From positions 1-64,000 of the forward strand of contig NZ_AMSF01000019.1 in the NCBI RefSeq assembly GCF_000334915.1: a DNA stretch of 64,000 nt, given 5' to 3'. Positions within the stretch are counted from its first letter, which is position 1; each line of letters starts with the position of its first letter. The DNA comes from Dyella ginsengisoli LA-4 (lineage in GTDB: Bacteria > Pseudomonadota > Gammaproteobacteria > Xanthomonadales > Rhodanobacteraceae). A program made the position numbers and the translations under genes. Below are positions 50,530 through 59,327 of this stretch, one piece after another. The notes under the pieces are model-generated. The model saw nothing but the letters and a program-made list of their open reading frames with translations, did not search any database and had not been told where the DNA came from.

Positions 50530-50790
50530 TCACTCGCTGCAGGGGAGAGCAGCAACCAGGGCTATCGATTTCGCTTTGGCCACCTGCAGGTCACGGATCG
50601 ACCGTGCTCGCCCCAAGGCGTCGGCACACTCCTCGGCGCGTGCAGCGCCGAGGATGCAGGTCGCCGGGGGCGGTTCCACGTCGACCCACAGGACATAGAC
50701 CGGGTTCCAGCAGACCTTGCAGTACCCGCTGTAGGGGCCGTGGTCCCTGGCGCTGCGACGGTCTGGAATCGTCGGGACGTCGGCGATCAC
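50530..50790 (-). CDS. small hypothetical protein, 86 aa
   Basis: GTG start overlapping the stop of the HerA-like gene (GTGA). It contains YCKVCWNPVYVLWVDVEPPPATC, a possible zinc-knuckle, and an Ala-rich C-terminal helix. Last gene of the dotM-dotL operon. No family recognised. Confidence 0.5.
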   Translation of the reverse strand: MIADVPTIPDRRSARDHGPYSGYCKVCWNPVYVLWVDVEPPPATCILGAARAEECADALGRARSIRDLQVAKAKSIALVAALPCSE

Positions 50791-52166
50791 TGGAACTGCA
50801 CCCGGCGAAACGCCGGCACGCGGTTCTTTTCCAGCATGCGGACAGCACCTGTCTGCTGCGGACGCAGGAAGCGCAGATCGTTTTGCTCGATCTTGAGCTT
50901 GCGAATAGCCGGATCCCAGTCGACCGTAGCCAGGTTCAGCAGCATGAGCGTGCCGGCGCTCTTGATGAAGTCTTGGGACCAGTGGGCCGGCGACTGGCCA
51001 GCCTGCACGATCATCAAGCCGAACTTGCGCATCTCGGTGGCGATCACGTTGATCGGCGCCTGCGGATCCTCGTCGAGATAGTTCTTGCACTCATCGAGCA
51101 CCACCATGCGGCGAATCCGCCGCGACTCGCCGCGCTCCTTCATTTCCCGCACGATCGCGGAGAGCCGGAAGTTCACGAACATCCGCAGCTCGTCGGTGCT
51201 GTGCGAAACCGGCTTGAGGTTGTAGCGGCGGATCATCGCGTCACCGAACGGCGGCGGGTTCGGATTGAAGATGCCCTTGTCCATCAGGTTTTCGAGGCGC
51301 GTGATGACGCTGGTCAGCGTGTCCTTGGACTGGTACTTGGTCACGTCGTCGAACTCGCGGCCAGTTTCGATCTGCGTGACGTAGGCGCTGAACGCCGCGA
51401 TCGCCTTTTCCTTGCCGGCTTCGAGCCTCTTCTCCAGTGCCGCCAGGTCCCCATCCTCGGCGCGCATCTTGGCCATGCGCTTGCGGGCCTGATTGAGCGA
51501 CCACATCGCACGGGAGCACTCGTCGAACGCGGACATGGCCGCCTTGCCGGTCGCCGAGGAATCGTCGACCCCCAGCCACAGCGCCTTGAGCTTGCGCTTG
51601 GCCAGCGCAACCACGTCGCTCAGATGCGGGTAGGCCTGGCGCAGCGATGCCCAGTCGCGGTTGTCCGCGTAGGCCTTCGCTTCCGCTTCGGTGATCTCAT
51701 TCCGCGCCCAGGTGGCCGGCGAGTTGGCGAAGATCCCGCGCAGCGCGTACGTATCGGTCAACAGGTGGCGCAGCACACCGGCCTGCTGGTCCCCAAGCTT
51801 CATTGATGAGCTGGACGTCTTGCCGAGAGCGTGGAGCATGTCACTTACGGCACGGCGGACACCGCCGTAGTGCGGGTCAGGATTCAATGACAGCAGATTG
51901 AAACCGTAGCGCGTGGACTCGCTGAACAGCACTTCCCTCGCACCCGGCACGTCGATATCGCCGTGGATATCGAAGATATCGACCTCGACGTCGTCCGGCA
52001 TCGCAGCGATGAACCGCTTGATCCAGAACGTCTTGCCGGCACCCGTGGTGCCGGCGATCCCGACGTGCGGATTCGACAACTGCAGTTCGTCCCAGATGAT
52101 GGGCGACTCGACGTTGCGCTTCTGGCTCTCCCAGAAATCGATTCCAATGGGGATGGATGCGGTCAT
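50787..52166 (-). CDS. HerA/VirB4-like conjugation-associated ATPase, 459 aa
   Basis: Walker A IAGTTGAGKTFW (39-46), a FDIHGDIDV strand and Walker B RRMVVLDECKNYL near residue 365, the arrangement of HerA/FtsK-superfamily ATPases. A helical insertion lies in the middle (about 170-260). It is encoded directly after the coupling protein DotL with nine bases between, so it may assist substrate loading. It is a third transfer-linked ATPase besides DotO and DotL and has no counterpart in the standard IncI gene list as I know it. Confidence 0.75.
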   Translation of the reverse strand: MTASIPIGIDFWESQKRNVESPIIWDELQLSNPHVGIAGTTGAGKTFWIKRFIAAMPDDVEVDIFDIHGDIDVPGAREVLFSESTRYGFNLLSLNPDPHYGGVRRAVSDMLHALGKTSSSSMKLGDQQAGVLRHLLTDTYALRGIFANSPATWARNEITEAEAKAYADNRDWASLRQAYPHLSDVVALAKRKLKALWLGVDDSSATGKAAMSAFDECSRAMWSLNQARKRMAKMRAEDGDLAALEKRLEAGKEKAIAAFSAYVTQIETGREFDDVTKYQSKDTLTSVITRLENLMDKGIFNPNPPPFGDAMIRRYNLKPVSHSTDELRMFVNFRLSAIVREMKERGESRRIRRMVVLDECKNYLDEDPQAPINVIATEMRKFGLMIVQAGQSPAHWSQDFIKSAGTLMLLNLATVDWDPAIRKLKIEQNDLRFLRPQQTGAVRMLEKNRVPAFRRVQFQ

Positions 52167-52174
52167 GCTCAGTC

Positions 52175-54376
52175 TCAGGCTTCGATTTCGGGATAGGCTT
52201 CATCGTCGTCAATGACGGCGCTCGTGTCCGGGCCATGCCAGAACGCCGGCCGTTCACCCGCCTCGCGCTGCTTACGGATTTCACGACGTACCGCCTCGAA
52301 CAGCACGATTGCCCGCTCGTTGGCACTCAGCGAATCGGCGGGCTGAGCATTGAGGTGCTTGGCGGCCGCTTTCGCCGCTTCAAGCACCGGATCGTCGAGG
52401 CGCGGATACGACGGCACGATTCCACGGAACAGCGTGGATGCAAGCTCACGCGACGCAATCCGGTCGCGCTTAGCGGCCTTCTCCGCTTCTACAGCCACGG
52501 CGGGCAGGTTCTCGTAGACCGGCGCTGGCACCTGCAGGAAGCGATTGATCCGCGCTTTAACGGCCTTACTGGTGGTGAAGGCCGACGGCACGTAGAACGC
52601 CGCGCTGCGGATCACCTTGTCCTTGAATATCAGCACGCCTTGTCCGGCATCGGCTGCTTTCAGCTCCGATATGTTGATGCGATCGCGCAGCTCAACCCGC
52701 GTGGACTGCTGCGTGCCCCAGCTGGTGGAGAGCACGCCGTCGCGTGCATCGTGGCCTGACACCACGCTTACGGCGGTCTGCCCACCCGCCTTGCGGAACA
52801 GCTCGAACGTGTCCTCTGGATCTTCGAGCGCCAGGCAATACTTGAACTTCGTGTTGGCCAGCATCGAGCCGACTTCGTCTGCCGCCTCACCACGCTTAAG
52901 GCCCTGCACGTCCTGGAAAGCGATCACGATGAACATGTTGAGCGCACGCGCCTGGGCCAGCTGCACCGCCATACCCGAGGCCGCGTAATAGCTGACTTCA
53001 TCCCACAGCACGGGCGTCGGGAAGGGCGTGTTGGTCGCCTTCACATCCACGACGTCCTGCTTGGTGCCTTCGAGCTGGTGGCCGAGGTTCTTGGCCATCA
53101 TCAACCGAGTGCACGCCACCAGGAGCTTGCCGAGCGCTGCTGCTTCCTCCGCACTCTTTTCCATGCTGGGGATGAGGGCGACGAGGATCCGGTTGTTGAT
53201 CATCACGTCGTACATATCAATCTCGCCGGCAGCATCAGCGAAGATGTAGCCGTAGCTGTCCATCATCATCGAGAGGATGCGGGCGAACTGCCCGGTCAGA
53301 TAGCCGTGCTGGTTGCGCACTTCCTGCGACCAGCTTGCCGGATCCGCGGCTTGCGCCGGCACAAAGCCGGGAAGGGCGGTCTCGAAGTAGGCCTTGATCG
53401 GCAGCCAGGCCAGCTCCGGCAGCTTGCCTTCCTTCCCCTCGATATAGAACTGCACCAGGTTATCCAGAGCCAGGTAGTGCCGGATGCTGGGAATCGAGGT
53501 GTCCAGCTCGCGCATCGCCCGCTTGTAGCAGAGCACGCGAATCACCGCGTCGATCATGTTCAGCGCCTTCGTCTGCCACTGCGCACCCTCGCCGCTGGCT
53601 TTGGGAATCAGCGAGGCGATCATCTGCAGCAGGAACGACGCCTCGCCGTCGGCGAAGGGTTGGATTGAGTTGGACTGGAAGGGTTTGAACGTCTTGACCT
53701 TCCGCTGCTGCTGGGCCAGTACCTCGAACGGGTCGGTACCACCCGTGAGAAACGACAGATACAGCACATCATCCTCACGGCCGAAGTAGCGCGCCATGCA
53801 CCAGAACGCGTAAGCAAGGTCCGACATCGCCTTGCCGTCGCACATGACGGTGCCCGACCCCCAGCACAGGGCGTTCCAAGCGAAGCCGAGCAGCGATTGC
53901 GTCTTACCCGAGCCGGTGGTCCCGGCCTTCGTCATGTGTGTGCGAATGTCCGAGCTGGTGGCCCACAACTCCATGCCTTGCTGCCAGCGATCGTGCGATC
54001 GCTGGTAGCCCAGGTACAGGATGCCTTGTGCGCGTTCGGCAACTCGCCGCGTGACGCGCTTCTTGTAGAGCCCGAACCACTGCGGTACCAAAGCCTCGGT
54101 CTCCAACACGTCCGAATGGTCCAGGCCGCCCAGGTCCTTGGGCATCCGCAAAGGCAGCTTGAAACGTTGGTCGGCGAGCGCCACAAACAAGCCGCCAACG
54201 GCCATCAACCAGAGCGGCCACAACGGCGCGGCAACGACCGAAGCAACGGCAATGCCCAATAGCACCACAAGCAGGTTGTTGGGCTGCAAGAGCCAGCTTT
54301 GGAAGCGCGTGACCGCACTTCGCGTGTCGCGAACCAGCTCGTTCGGGTTCAGCTCATGGCGCGGAGCGAGAGACAT
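52175..54376 (-). CDS. dotL: DotL/IcmO (TrbC) type IV coupling protein, 733 aa
   Basis: Two N-terminal membrane helices (about 34-50 and 53-68), Walker A GTTGSGKT (152-159) and the family block LWDEVSYYAASGMAVQLAQARALNM with FIVIAFQDVQG. The layout is that of DotL/TrbC coupling proteins, which link the relaxosome to the channel. The C-terminal 150 residues are variable. Embedded in the operon from dotM, ten bases after the primase gene. Confidence 0.93.
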   Translation of the reverse strand: MSLAPRHELNPNELVRDTRSAVTRFQSWLLQPNNLLVVLLGIAVASVVAAPLWPLWLMAVGGLFVALADQRFKLPLRMPKDLGGLDHSDVLETEALVPQWFGLYKKRVTRRVAERAQGILYLGYQRSHDRWQQGMELWATSSDIRTHMTKAGTTGSGKTQSLLGFAWNALCWGSGTVMCDGKAMSDLAYAFWCMARYFGREDDVLYLSFLTGGTDPFEVLAQQQRKVKTFKPFQSNSIQPFADGEASFLLQMIASLIPKASGEGAQWQTKALNMIDAVIRVLCYKRAMRELDTSIPSIRHYLALDNLVQFYIEGKEGKLPELAWLPIKAYFETALPGFVPAQAADPASWSQEVRNQHGYLTGQFARILSMMMDSYGYIFADAAGEIDMYDVMINNRILVALIPSMEKSAEEAAALGKLLVACTRLMMAKNLGHQLEGTKQDVVDVKATNTPFPTPVLWDEVSYYAASGMAVQLAQARALNMFIVIAFQDVQGLKRGEAADEVGSMLANTKFKYCLALEDPEDTFELFRKAGGQTAVSVVSGHDARDGVLSTSWGTQQSTRVELRDRINISELKAADAGQGVLIFKDKVIRSAAFYVPSAFTTSKAVKARINRFLQVPAPVYENLPAVAVEAEKAAKRDRIASRELASTLFRGIVPSYPRLDDPVLEAAKAAAKHLNAQPADSLSANERAIVLFEAVRREIRKQREAGERPAFWHGPDTSAVIDDDEAYPEIEA

Positions 54377-54385
54377 ACGTGGTCC

Positions 54386-55684
54386 TCAGAGTTCGATGCC
54401 AAGGCGGCGCTGCAGGCGCTGCCGAAGCGCCTGGCCATACAGCGGGCAGCGCTCGCACAGGGGCAGCCACTCGCGGCTGCGCAGAGCCTGCTGCACAAGC
54501 ACTTCCGGCGCGTCAGCGTCGACGTCGCCGCAGACGACTTCAAGCACGAAGTCGCTCAGCGGCAGGCTTGCATCCAGCTCCGTCCGCCATGCGTCCGCGC
54601 CGTGCTCGCGCACGTAGTCGTCAGGGTCCAAGCCGCCAGGCAAGCGGACGATCCGAATCTCCTGACCGTCCTTCATCCGAGAGAGCAGCAGCTTTGCAGC
54701 AGCAATCGTGGCGCGCTTGCCCGCCTTGTCGCCGTCGAGGCACAGATACACGGTCGTCACGTCGCGCAGCAGCCGGTCGGCCTGCGATTCCGACAGTGCG
54801 GTGCCCATGCCGGCGACAGCCCGCCGCTCGCCGGCCTGGTGCAGGCTGATCACGTCGAAATAGCCCTCCATGAGGATCACCGAGCGCGTCTCGGCGATCA
54901 CTCGGCGAGCCAGGTCGAGACCGAACAGCTCGCGGGACTTGTGGAACAGCTCGGTTTCCGGCGTGTTGATGTACTTGGGGGAGCCGACCTGGTCGTACAG
55001 GTGACGGCCAGCAAAGCCGACCACATGGCCACGCTCGTTACGGAGCGCGATCGTCAGTCGATTGCGTAACAACTCCGTCTCGCGCCCACCGTCGTGGCGC
55101 GTGACGATTCCAGCGCGGATGATCGACTCGGGATCCACGACGCGGTTCGTCAGCACCTTGTGGATGCCCGACCGCACGTAGCCGAGCCCGAAGGTCTGGG
55201 CGGTCTCCGGCCGGATGCCGCGCTTCGCCAGGTAGTTACGAGCCTGTTCGTTGCCGTCGAGCCCGTAGGCATAGAGCGAAGCGGCCTGCCGGAGCGCAGA
55301 CGCCGTTGCGCCGGCACTCCGAAGGGCTTGCACGTCCTCGGCTGTGCGAGGTTCGGCGCGGGGGATCGAGAGGCCCACCCGATCGGCGAGCTTCACCAGG
55401 GCCTCCCAGAAGGTCAGGTGTTCACGCTCCTGCACCCATGTGAACGCGTCGCCCTTCGCGTCACAACCCCGGCACATGTAGGTGCCGCGCACCGGGTCGA
55501 CCTCGAAGCTGGGCGACCGATCGTCGTGGAACGGACAGCACGCCGTGTAACGCTTACCCGAACGCTTGAGCGCGATTTCCTCGCCAATCAGCGAGACCAG
55601 GTCGGTCCGCCGCCTCACATCGACAATGAAGTCACCGGGAAGCCGGGCGCGACGGTCCACGTTCAGCCCTCGGTGGTCAGCCAT
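54386..55684 (-). CDS. DnaG-type primase, 432 aa
   Basis: An N-terminal CHC2 zinc domain (C50, H53, C71, C74 within ACCPFHDDRSPSF...YMCRGC), a catalytic core (GLGYVRSG, NRLTIALRNERGHVVGFAGR), and Toprim motifs (VILMEGYFDVISLHQAG; VYLCLDGDKAGKRA). It is shorter than chromosomal DnaG, with the C-terminal helicase-binding domain reduced. It could make primers on the transferred single strand in the recipient or at oriV. Its start overlaps the TrbB-like gene by 22 bases. Confidence 0.9.
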   Translation of the reverse strand: MADHRGLNVDRRARLPGDFIVDVRRRTDLVSLIGEEIALKRSGKRYTACCPFHDDRSPSFEVDPVRGTYMCRGCDAKGDAFTWVQEREHLTFWEALVKLADRVGLSIPRAEPRTAEDVQALRSAGATASALRQAASLYAYGLDGNEQARNYLAKRGIRPETAQTFGLGYVRSGIHKVLTNRVVDPESIIRAGIVTRHDGGRETELLRNRLTIALRNERGHVVGFAGRHLYDQVGSPKYINTPETELFHKSRELFGLDLARRVIAETRSVILMEGYFDVISLHQAGERRAVAGMGTALSESQADRLLRDVTTVYLCLDGDKAGKRATIAAAKLLLSRMKDGQEIRIVRLPGGLDPDDYVREHGADAWRTELDASLPLSDFVLEVVCGDVDADAPEVLVQQALRSREWLPLCERCPLYGQALRQRLQRRLGIEL

Positions 55685-56613
55685 TTCTCGATCGCTTCGG
55701 CGGTTGCGGGGGAATCGGACGGGAACAGATCGCCCTTGGCGCTGAATACCGTCGGGGTGTAACGCAGGCCCAACGCACGGAAGATTGCATTGTTGGCGTT
55801 GACCTCATCCGTGCAGGCCTGCAATTCGGCCGCGTCCGGCTTCTTGCCGGGGAGAGTGACGGTCGAGGCTCCCGACTGAGCCAGTTCCCAACCCTTGGCG
55901 CGATCCTTCGTGCACAGCGCAGTTGCCGCCGCTTTCACAGAGTCGTCGCCGCCGATGACACTTACCGGGAACACGTAGACCGCGTGCGACTTCGAGAGCT
56001 TCGCCAGCTCGGGCGCCATCTCCTGGCAATGCGTGCACAACGGATCCTCGAAGGTGTAGATCGGGCTGCCCTTCGCGTCGCCGATCTTCACCGTGAACTT
56101 GCCGGCCTGCACCCCGGATTCCAGTGCTGCCGCGATGCGCTCCGGCGGCGCCGCAAGCTGCAGGGTGGCCGGTGTGGCAGCGGCGGTCGGCAGCGGCGAG
56201 TACGGAGCCGCCGCCGGGTACGTCGACGGCGCACGGTATGCCGCGACGGCGGGCGCCGCCTGGGAGCCGCCATGCACGGCCACGTTCATGGCCAGCCCGA
56301 ACAGCACAAGGCCGAACGGGGCAACAACGTACTTGGCCAAGCCCCGGCCGATGGCCGTTGCGCGCCGCAAGCGCTGGCGCTTGGCCATGGCCGTACGCAC
56401 CGCCTCGAACGCGTTGCGTGCCGTCGGCGCCGCGGCGAACTCTTCGAGAATCACGCGCCGGCCGTCCACCAGCGCGACGAGCTGAAGGTCGTCCAGTTCG
56501 AGCGAGGCACCCTTGGAAAGGTCCAGCATCGTCGCCGTCTGCCGCGAACCGGATGCACCGAAGAACGTGTACAGCTCATTGCCAACCAGTTGGATCGTGT
56601 CTTTGATGTTCAT
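55663..56613 (-). CDS. TrbB-like DsbC-type thiol:disulfide protein, 316 aa
   Basis: ATG at 56613. A cytoplasmic N-terminal domain (1-92), one membrane helix (about 95-113), a Pro/Ala/Tyr-rich linker and a periplasmic thioredoxin fold with active site PLCTHCQEM (C193-C196). In IncI plasmids trbB lies between trbA and trbC and encodes a disulfide isomerase; the context here is the same. It probably folds periplasmic transfer proteins such as the cysteine-rich traW product. Confidence 0.82.
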   Translation of the reverse strand: MNIKDTIQLVGNELYTFFGASGSRQTATMLDLSKGASLELDDLQLVALVDGRRVILEEFAAAPTARNAFEAVRTAMAKRQRLRRATAIGRGLAKYVVAPFGLVLFGLAMNVAVHGGSQAAPAVAAYRAPSTYPAAAPYSPLPTAAATPATLQLAAPPERIAAALESGVQAGKFTVKIGDAKGSPIYTFEDPLCTHCQEMAPELAKLSKSHAVYVFPVSVIGGDDSVKAAATALCTKDRAKGWELAQSGASTVTLPGKKPDAAELQACTDEVNANNAIFRALGLRYTPTVFSAKGDLFPSDSPATAEAIEKWLTTEG

Positions 56614-57698
56614 GCGGGCTTCGTCTTTTTGGGAGTGGAGATAAGCCCGACCTTCGCGAGGTACGTTTCCAGCGCGGTCAGGGCGTCGCTTAGATGCGGT
56701 TCGGTCAACTGGATCCCGATCATCTGATCCAGATAGGTTTCCCAGCGGGCCTGGGTGAACACCGCCAGCGATTCGATGAAGGGCGTCTTGCGCCCCGTGG
56801 TGTTGAGTGCGGCCCAGAGCGGGCGGTCTATGCCCTTGAGCCAGCGGAAATGCGACGAGGGCAACTTTCCGAGCTTGATCGCTTCCAGGTGCATCGCGTG
56901 CAGCAGGGTGCTCACGTAACCGTGTGTCGCGAGCCATTGCTTCGCGGCCGGTAGTTCGGCGTAGTCTGAGAACGCGCCTTCCGCGATCGAGAAATCGGGG
57001 AAGCCGCGCATGCCCTTGAACGTGCCGGTGTGGCACGAGTAGTTGAGGCGATCGAGCAGCTCCTGTGCCCGAGCCAGATCCCGACCGTCCGAGAGTAGGC
57101 GAGCAGCGAACACTGCAAAAAGGGCGCGCTCATGCGGTTGCAGTTCCTGCAGGCTGGCGACCCTGCGCCCCAGCTGGTCGGCGAGCAAGGCCTGCGCCTT
57201 TGGCTTGTCCAGCCGTTCGTTCACAACGAGCTGGTGGTGCAGTGCCCACTCATCGGGCGTGAGCATCGAACGATGCTCCGGCGGATCCGAACACAGCAGG
57301 TTCGGTGCATACAGCATGGGGATGATCGCCGGGGCGTGCTTGGCCATGATCCATGCCAGCCGGTCCGGGGTGATGGCCCGATGCACATGATTGCTGGTGT
57401 GGCGCCACACCTTCAGGGCGAGCAGCCCTGCAGCAACCACCACCACGGGCGACAGCCATACACCCGACCGCTGCAGCGCGCTCCAGAGTGTGCCGGCGCC
57501 GAGCACCGCAGATTGCCCCGCCAGCTGTGCCAAGCCACGGCGCGTCGAGGACACCGCCGGCAGCCACGACCAGTCCAGCGCGCCGAGCAACGTCCAATTT
57601 AGGCGCAGTGACCAGTAGGCGATCTGGCCGTGGAACAGCCACCAGATCACCCACAACAACAAGACCACCACTCCCACGGCTATGCCGATGCCAACCAT
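56610..57698 (-). CDS. dotM: DotM/IcmP (TrbA) coupling-complex protein, 362 aa
   Basis: ATG at 57698 has AAGGAA upstream; an in-frame ATG at 57734 with TTGGAG would add 12 residues. Two or three N-terminal membrane helices, including IGIAVGVVVLLLWVIWWLFHG, are followed by a soluble domain with the DotM signature RPLWAALNTTGRKTPFIESLAVFTQARWE. DotM works with DotL in recognising substrates. First gene of the operon behind operator copy G. Confidence 0.88.
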   Translation of the reverse strand: MVGIGIAVGVVVLLLWVIWWLFHGQIAYWSLRLNWTLLGALDWSWLPAVSSTRRGLAQLAGQSAVLGAGTLWSALQRSGVWLSPVVVVAAGLLALKVWRHTSNHVHRAITPDRLAWIMAKHAPAIIPMLYAPNLLCSDPPEHRSMLTPDEWALHHQLVVNERLDKPKAQALLADQLGRRVASLQELQPHERALFAVFAARLLSDGRDLARAQELLDRLNYSCHTGTFKGMRGFPDFSIAEGAFSDYAELPAAKQWLATHGYVSTLLHAMHLEAIKLGKLPSSHFRWLKGIDRPLWAALNTTGRKTPFIESLAVFTQARWETYLDQMIGIQLTEPHLSDALTALETYLAKVGLISTPKKTKPA

Positions 57699-57734
57699 CG
57701 GGTCTTCCTTGTGGTGGGGCAATGGCTGGTTCAT

Positions 57735-58076
57735 CTCGGCTCCAAGGACCGCTAGGGCAGGGGGGCTTGATTCTTGCGCGTTGTGGTTCGTACTATACAC
57801 ATAACACGGAACAAAAGGAGGCACGGCAACTGCCGAATCTCCCCGCACAGCAAGGCGGTGGCGCTCTTCTCCCCTGGGTGGGCTGCGGTCTTGCTGTGTT
57901 CCGTGGAGTGAACGGTTAGCAACCACTTTGGGGTGCCGCCGAGCCCCCTGATCTCGACAAGTCGCCCCCTCGCACCCGGACGTAGACAAGTCGAGTAAGC
58001 CTGACCCCCTGCGGGCGATTCAGGCGGCGGCACCCCAATCTTTTTCACGCAGGAACGACCACGGAGCGCCGGTGCA
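57735..58076. other. divergent intergenic region with operator copy G
   Basis: No gene is supported. It holds the operator at 57785-57812 and, on the plus side, an AAAGGAGG sequence at about 57814 with no start codon at a useful distance, perhaps a remnant. The upstream region of the 58077 gene shows no second obvious promoter. Confidence 0.4.
57785..57812 (-). promoter_or_regulatory. plasmid-wide operator/promoter, copy G
   Basis: Half-sites GGTTCGT and ACGGAAC, spacer 14. Read on the minus strand the core holds TATAGT as a -10 box. It drives the dotM-trbB-primase-dotL-HerA operon and may also serve the divergent 58077 operon. Confidence 0.78.
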
Positions 58077-58505
58077 ATGAATGTCCTCCGGCAGCGCCCG
58101 GTCCTCACCGCCTTTGTGGCGATTTTCTTTCTGTTGCTGCTGGCAGGCGCCGCCTGGACCTGGCAGCACACGCGCGTCACGGACTCAGTGGCAATGCCGC
58201 CACCCGGGATGGCGGTCGACGATGCAGTTGTGCTCTCGCGGATGGAGGTCAGCTTGACCGCCCGCAAGGAGAGGGGCGGTTACGCGTACTCAGTCGCGAT
58301 CGCCGTGCAGGGTGCCCGCACCTTCACCATGCCCGTGCAGTTCTTCAAGGCCATGCGGCCCGTCCCGGTATCCCCGGATGAAGCGGCCCGATTCGCTGAT
58401 GCCTGGGTCAAGGCACGCGCCACTGGCATCGCGCAGTTTGGCACCGTGGATCCGAAGACGGGGCCGTACCTGCTGATCGACGTAGATAACCCCGGAGCGC
58501 ACTGA
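58077..58505 (+). CDS. membrane-anchored hypothetical protein, 142 aa
   Basis: N-terminal membrane anchor (VLTAFVAIFFLLLLAGAAWTW) and a periplasmic domain with a GYAYSVAIAVQGARTFTMPVQFFKAM stretch. No family recognised. First gene of a tightly packed plus-strand operon running to the zeta-type gene at 62034. Confidence 0.55.
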   Translation: MNVLRQRPVLTAFVAIFFLLLLAGAAWTWQHTRVTDSVAMPPPGMAVDDAVVLSRMEVSLTARKERGGYAYSVAIAVQGARTFTMPVQFFKAMRPVPVSPDEAARFADAWVKARATGIAQFGTVDPKTGPYLLIDVDNPGAH

Positions 58506-58506
58506 C

Positions 58507-58890
58507 ATGCCGCAAGCGGCAGCCATCCCCGTCTATTCCGTACGAAACCCACTCGGCCACGAAATCAGCGTTGTGGCGACGCTGGGCACCTTCAATCACC
58601 CCGAGCGGGGCGGCGCCGAAACCACTCTGCCGTGCGTGATTGACGCACTCAATCGTGCTCAGCACGTCACCGGGGAAGAGTGCCTGTACGCCTTTTATCT
58701 CAAGCCTGGACCGGCGGCTCGCACGGTCCAACAAGTCCGGCACGCGGCGGGCAGAACGTTCGCCGCCACGCGGGGCGTCTTGTGGCTACGCGCCGACACC
58801 GACCAGGAGCTGCAGGCGGCGCTGGCGATTCTGCGAGCCGATTACGACGTGAAGGCAGTTGACCCAGCGTCCAACAAGGAAACCTCATGA
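58507..58890 (+). CDS. hypothetical protein, 127 aa
   Basis: Starts one base after the previous stop. Soluble alpha/beta sequence (LGHEISVVATLGTFNHPERGG, LPCVIDALNRAQHVTGEECLYAFYL). Its end overlaps the next gene by four bases. Function unknown. Confidence 0.5.
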   Translation: MPQAAAIPVYSVRNPLGHEISVVATLGTFNHPERGGAETTLPCVIDALNRAQHVTGEECLYAFYLKPGPAARTVQQVRHAAGRTFAATRGVLWLRADTDQELQAALAILRADYDVKAVDPASNKETS

Positions 58891-59327
58891 CAGCACTTCT
58901 TACGTCAGGCGTGCAGGCCTTCATTGCCTGCGACGCGACGGGGCGAGCCGAGCCCGTCGTCGTGTCGATCTTCGGCGACACAGCGGGCGAGGTCCACCGG
59001 CCCGGATTTTCACCCAAAACCATCATGGTGCTGGAGCAGCTGCTCGACGCCACGGGCTATCGCGACATGACGTCGTTTTCGATCCACGAGGACAACCTCG
59101 ACTTCATGGAGGCCCGGGTCCGGTTCGTGATGGACGAGTTGTTCGCCAGCGACAACCGGATCCTGATGGTGCGATGTGACACGCACGCTGCCGCCCACGC
59201 CTTCGTCGACGAAGTCGAAAGGCAGTACACGGTCAAGTCGCTTCGCGAAGCACGGCGTGGCCTGAGGGCACCGCCTACAACCCAGCAAGAACACAGCCAC
59301 GCCCATACAGGAGGTAACGCGTCATGA
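58887..59327 (+). CDS. hypothetical protein, 146 aa
   Basis: Start overlaps the upstream stop. The fold appears alpha/beta (VVVSIFGDTAGEV, TIMVLEQLLDATGY, FVMDELFASDNRILMVRCDTH), with a flexible His-rich tail. It shares an overall design with its 127-aa neighbour (an N-terminal strand, then an ILR-type strand near the end), so the two could be diverged relatives. Function unknown. Confidence 0.5.
   Translation: MTALLTSGVQAFIACDATGRAEPVVVSIFGDTAGEVHRPGFSPKTIMVLEQLLDATGYRDMTSFSIHEDNLDFMEARVRFVMDELFASDNRILMVRCDTHAAAHAFVDEVERQYTVKSLREARRGLRAPPTTQQEHSHAHTGGNAS

Noticed and set aside
57812-57900. A gene behind the AAAGGAGG sequence next to operator copy G on the plus strand
   Set aside because: No start codon at a workable distance and no protein-like frame; at most a remnant.
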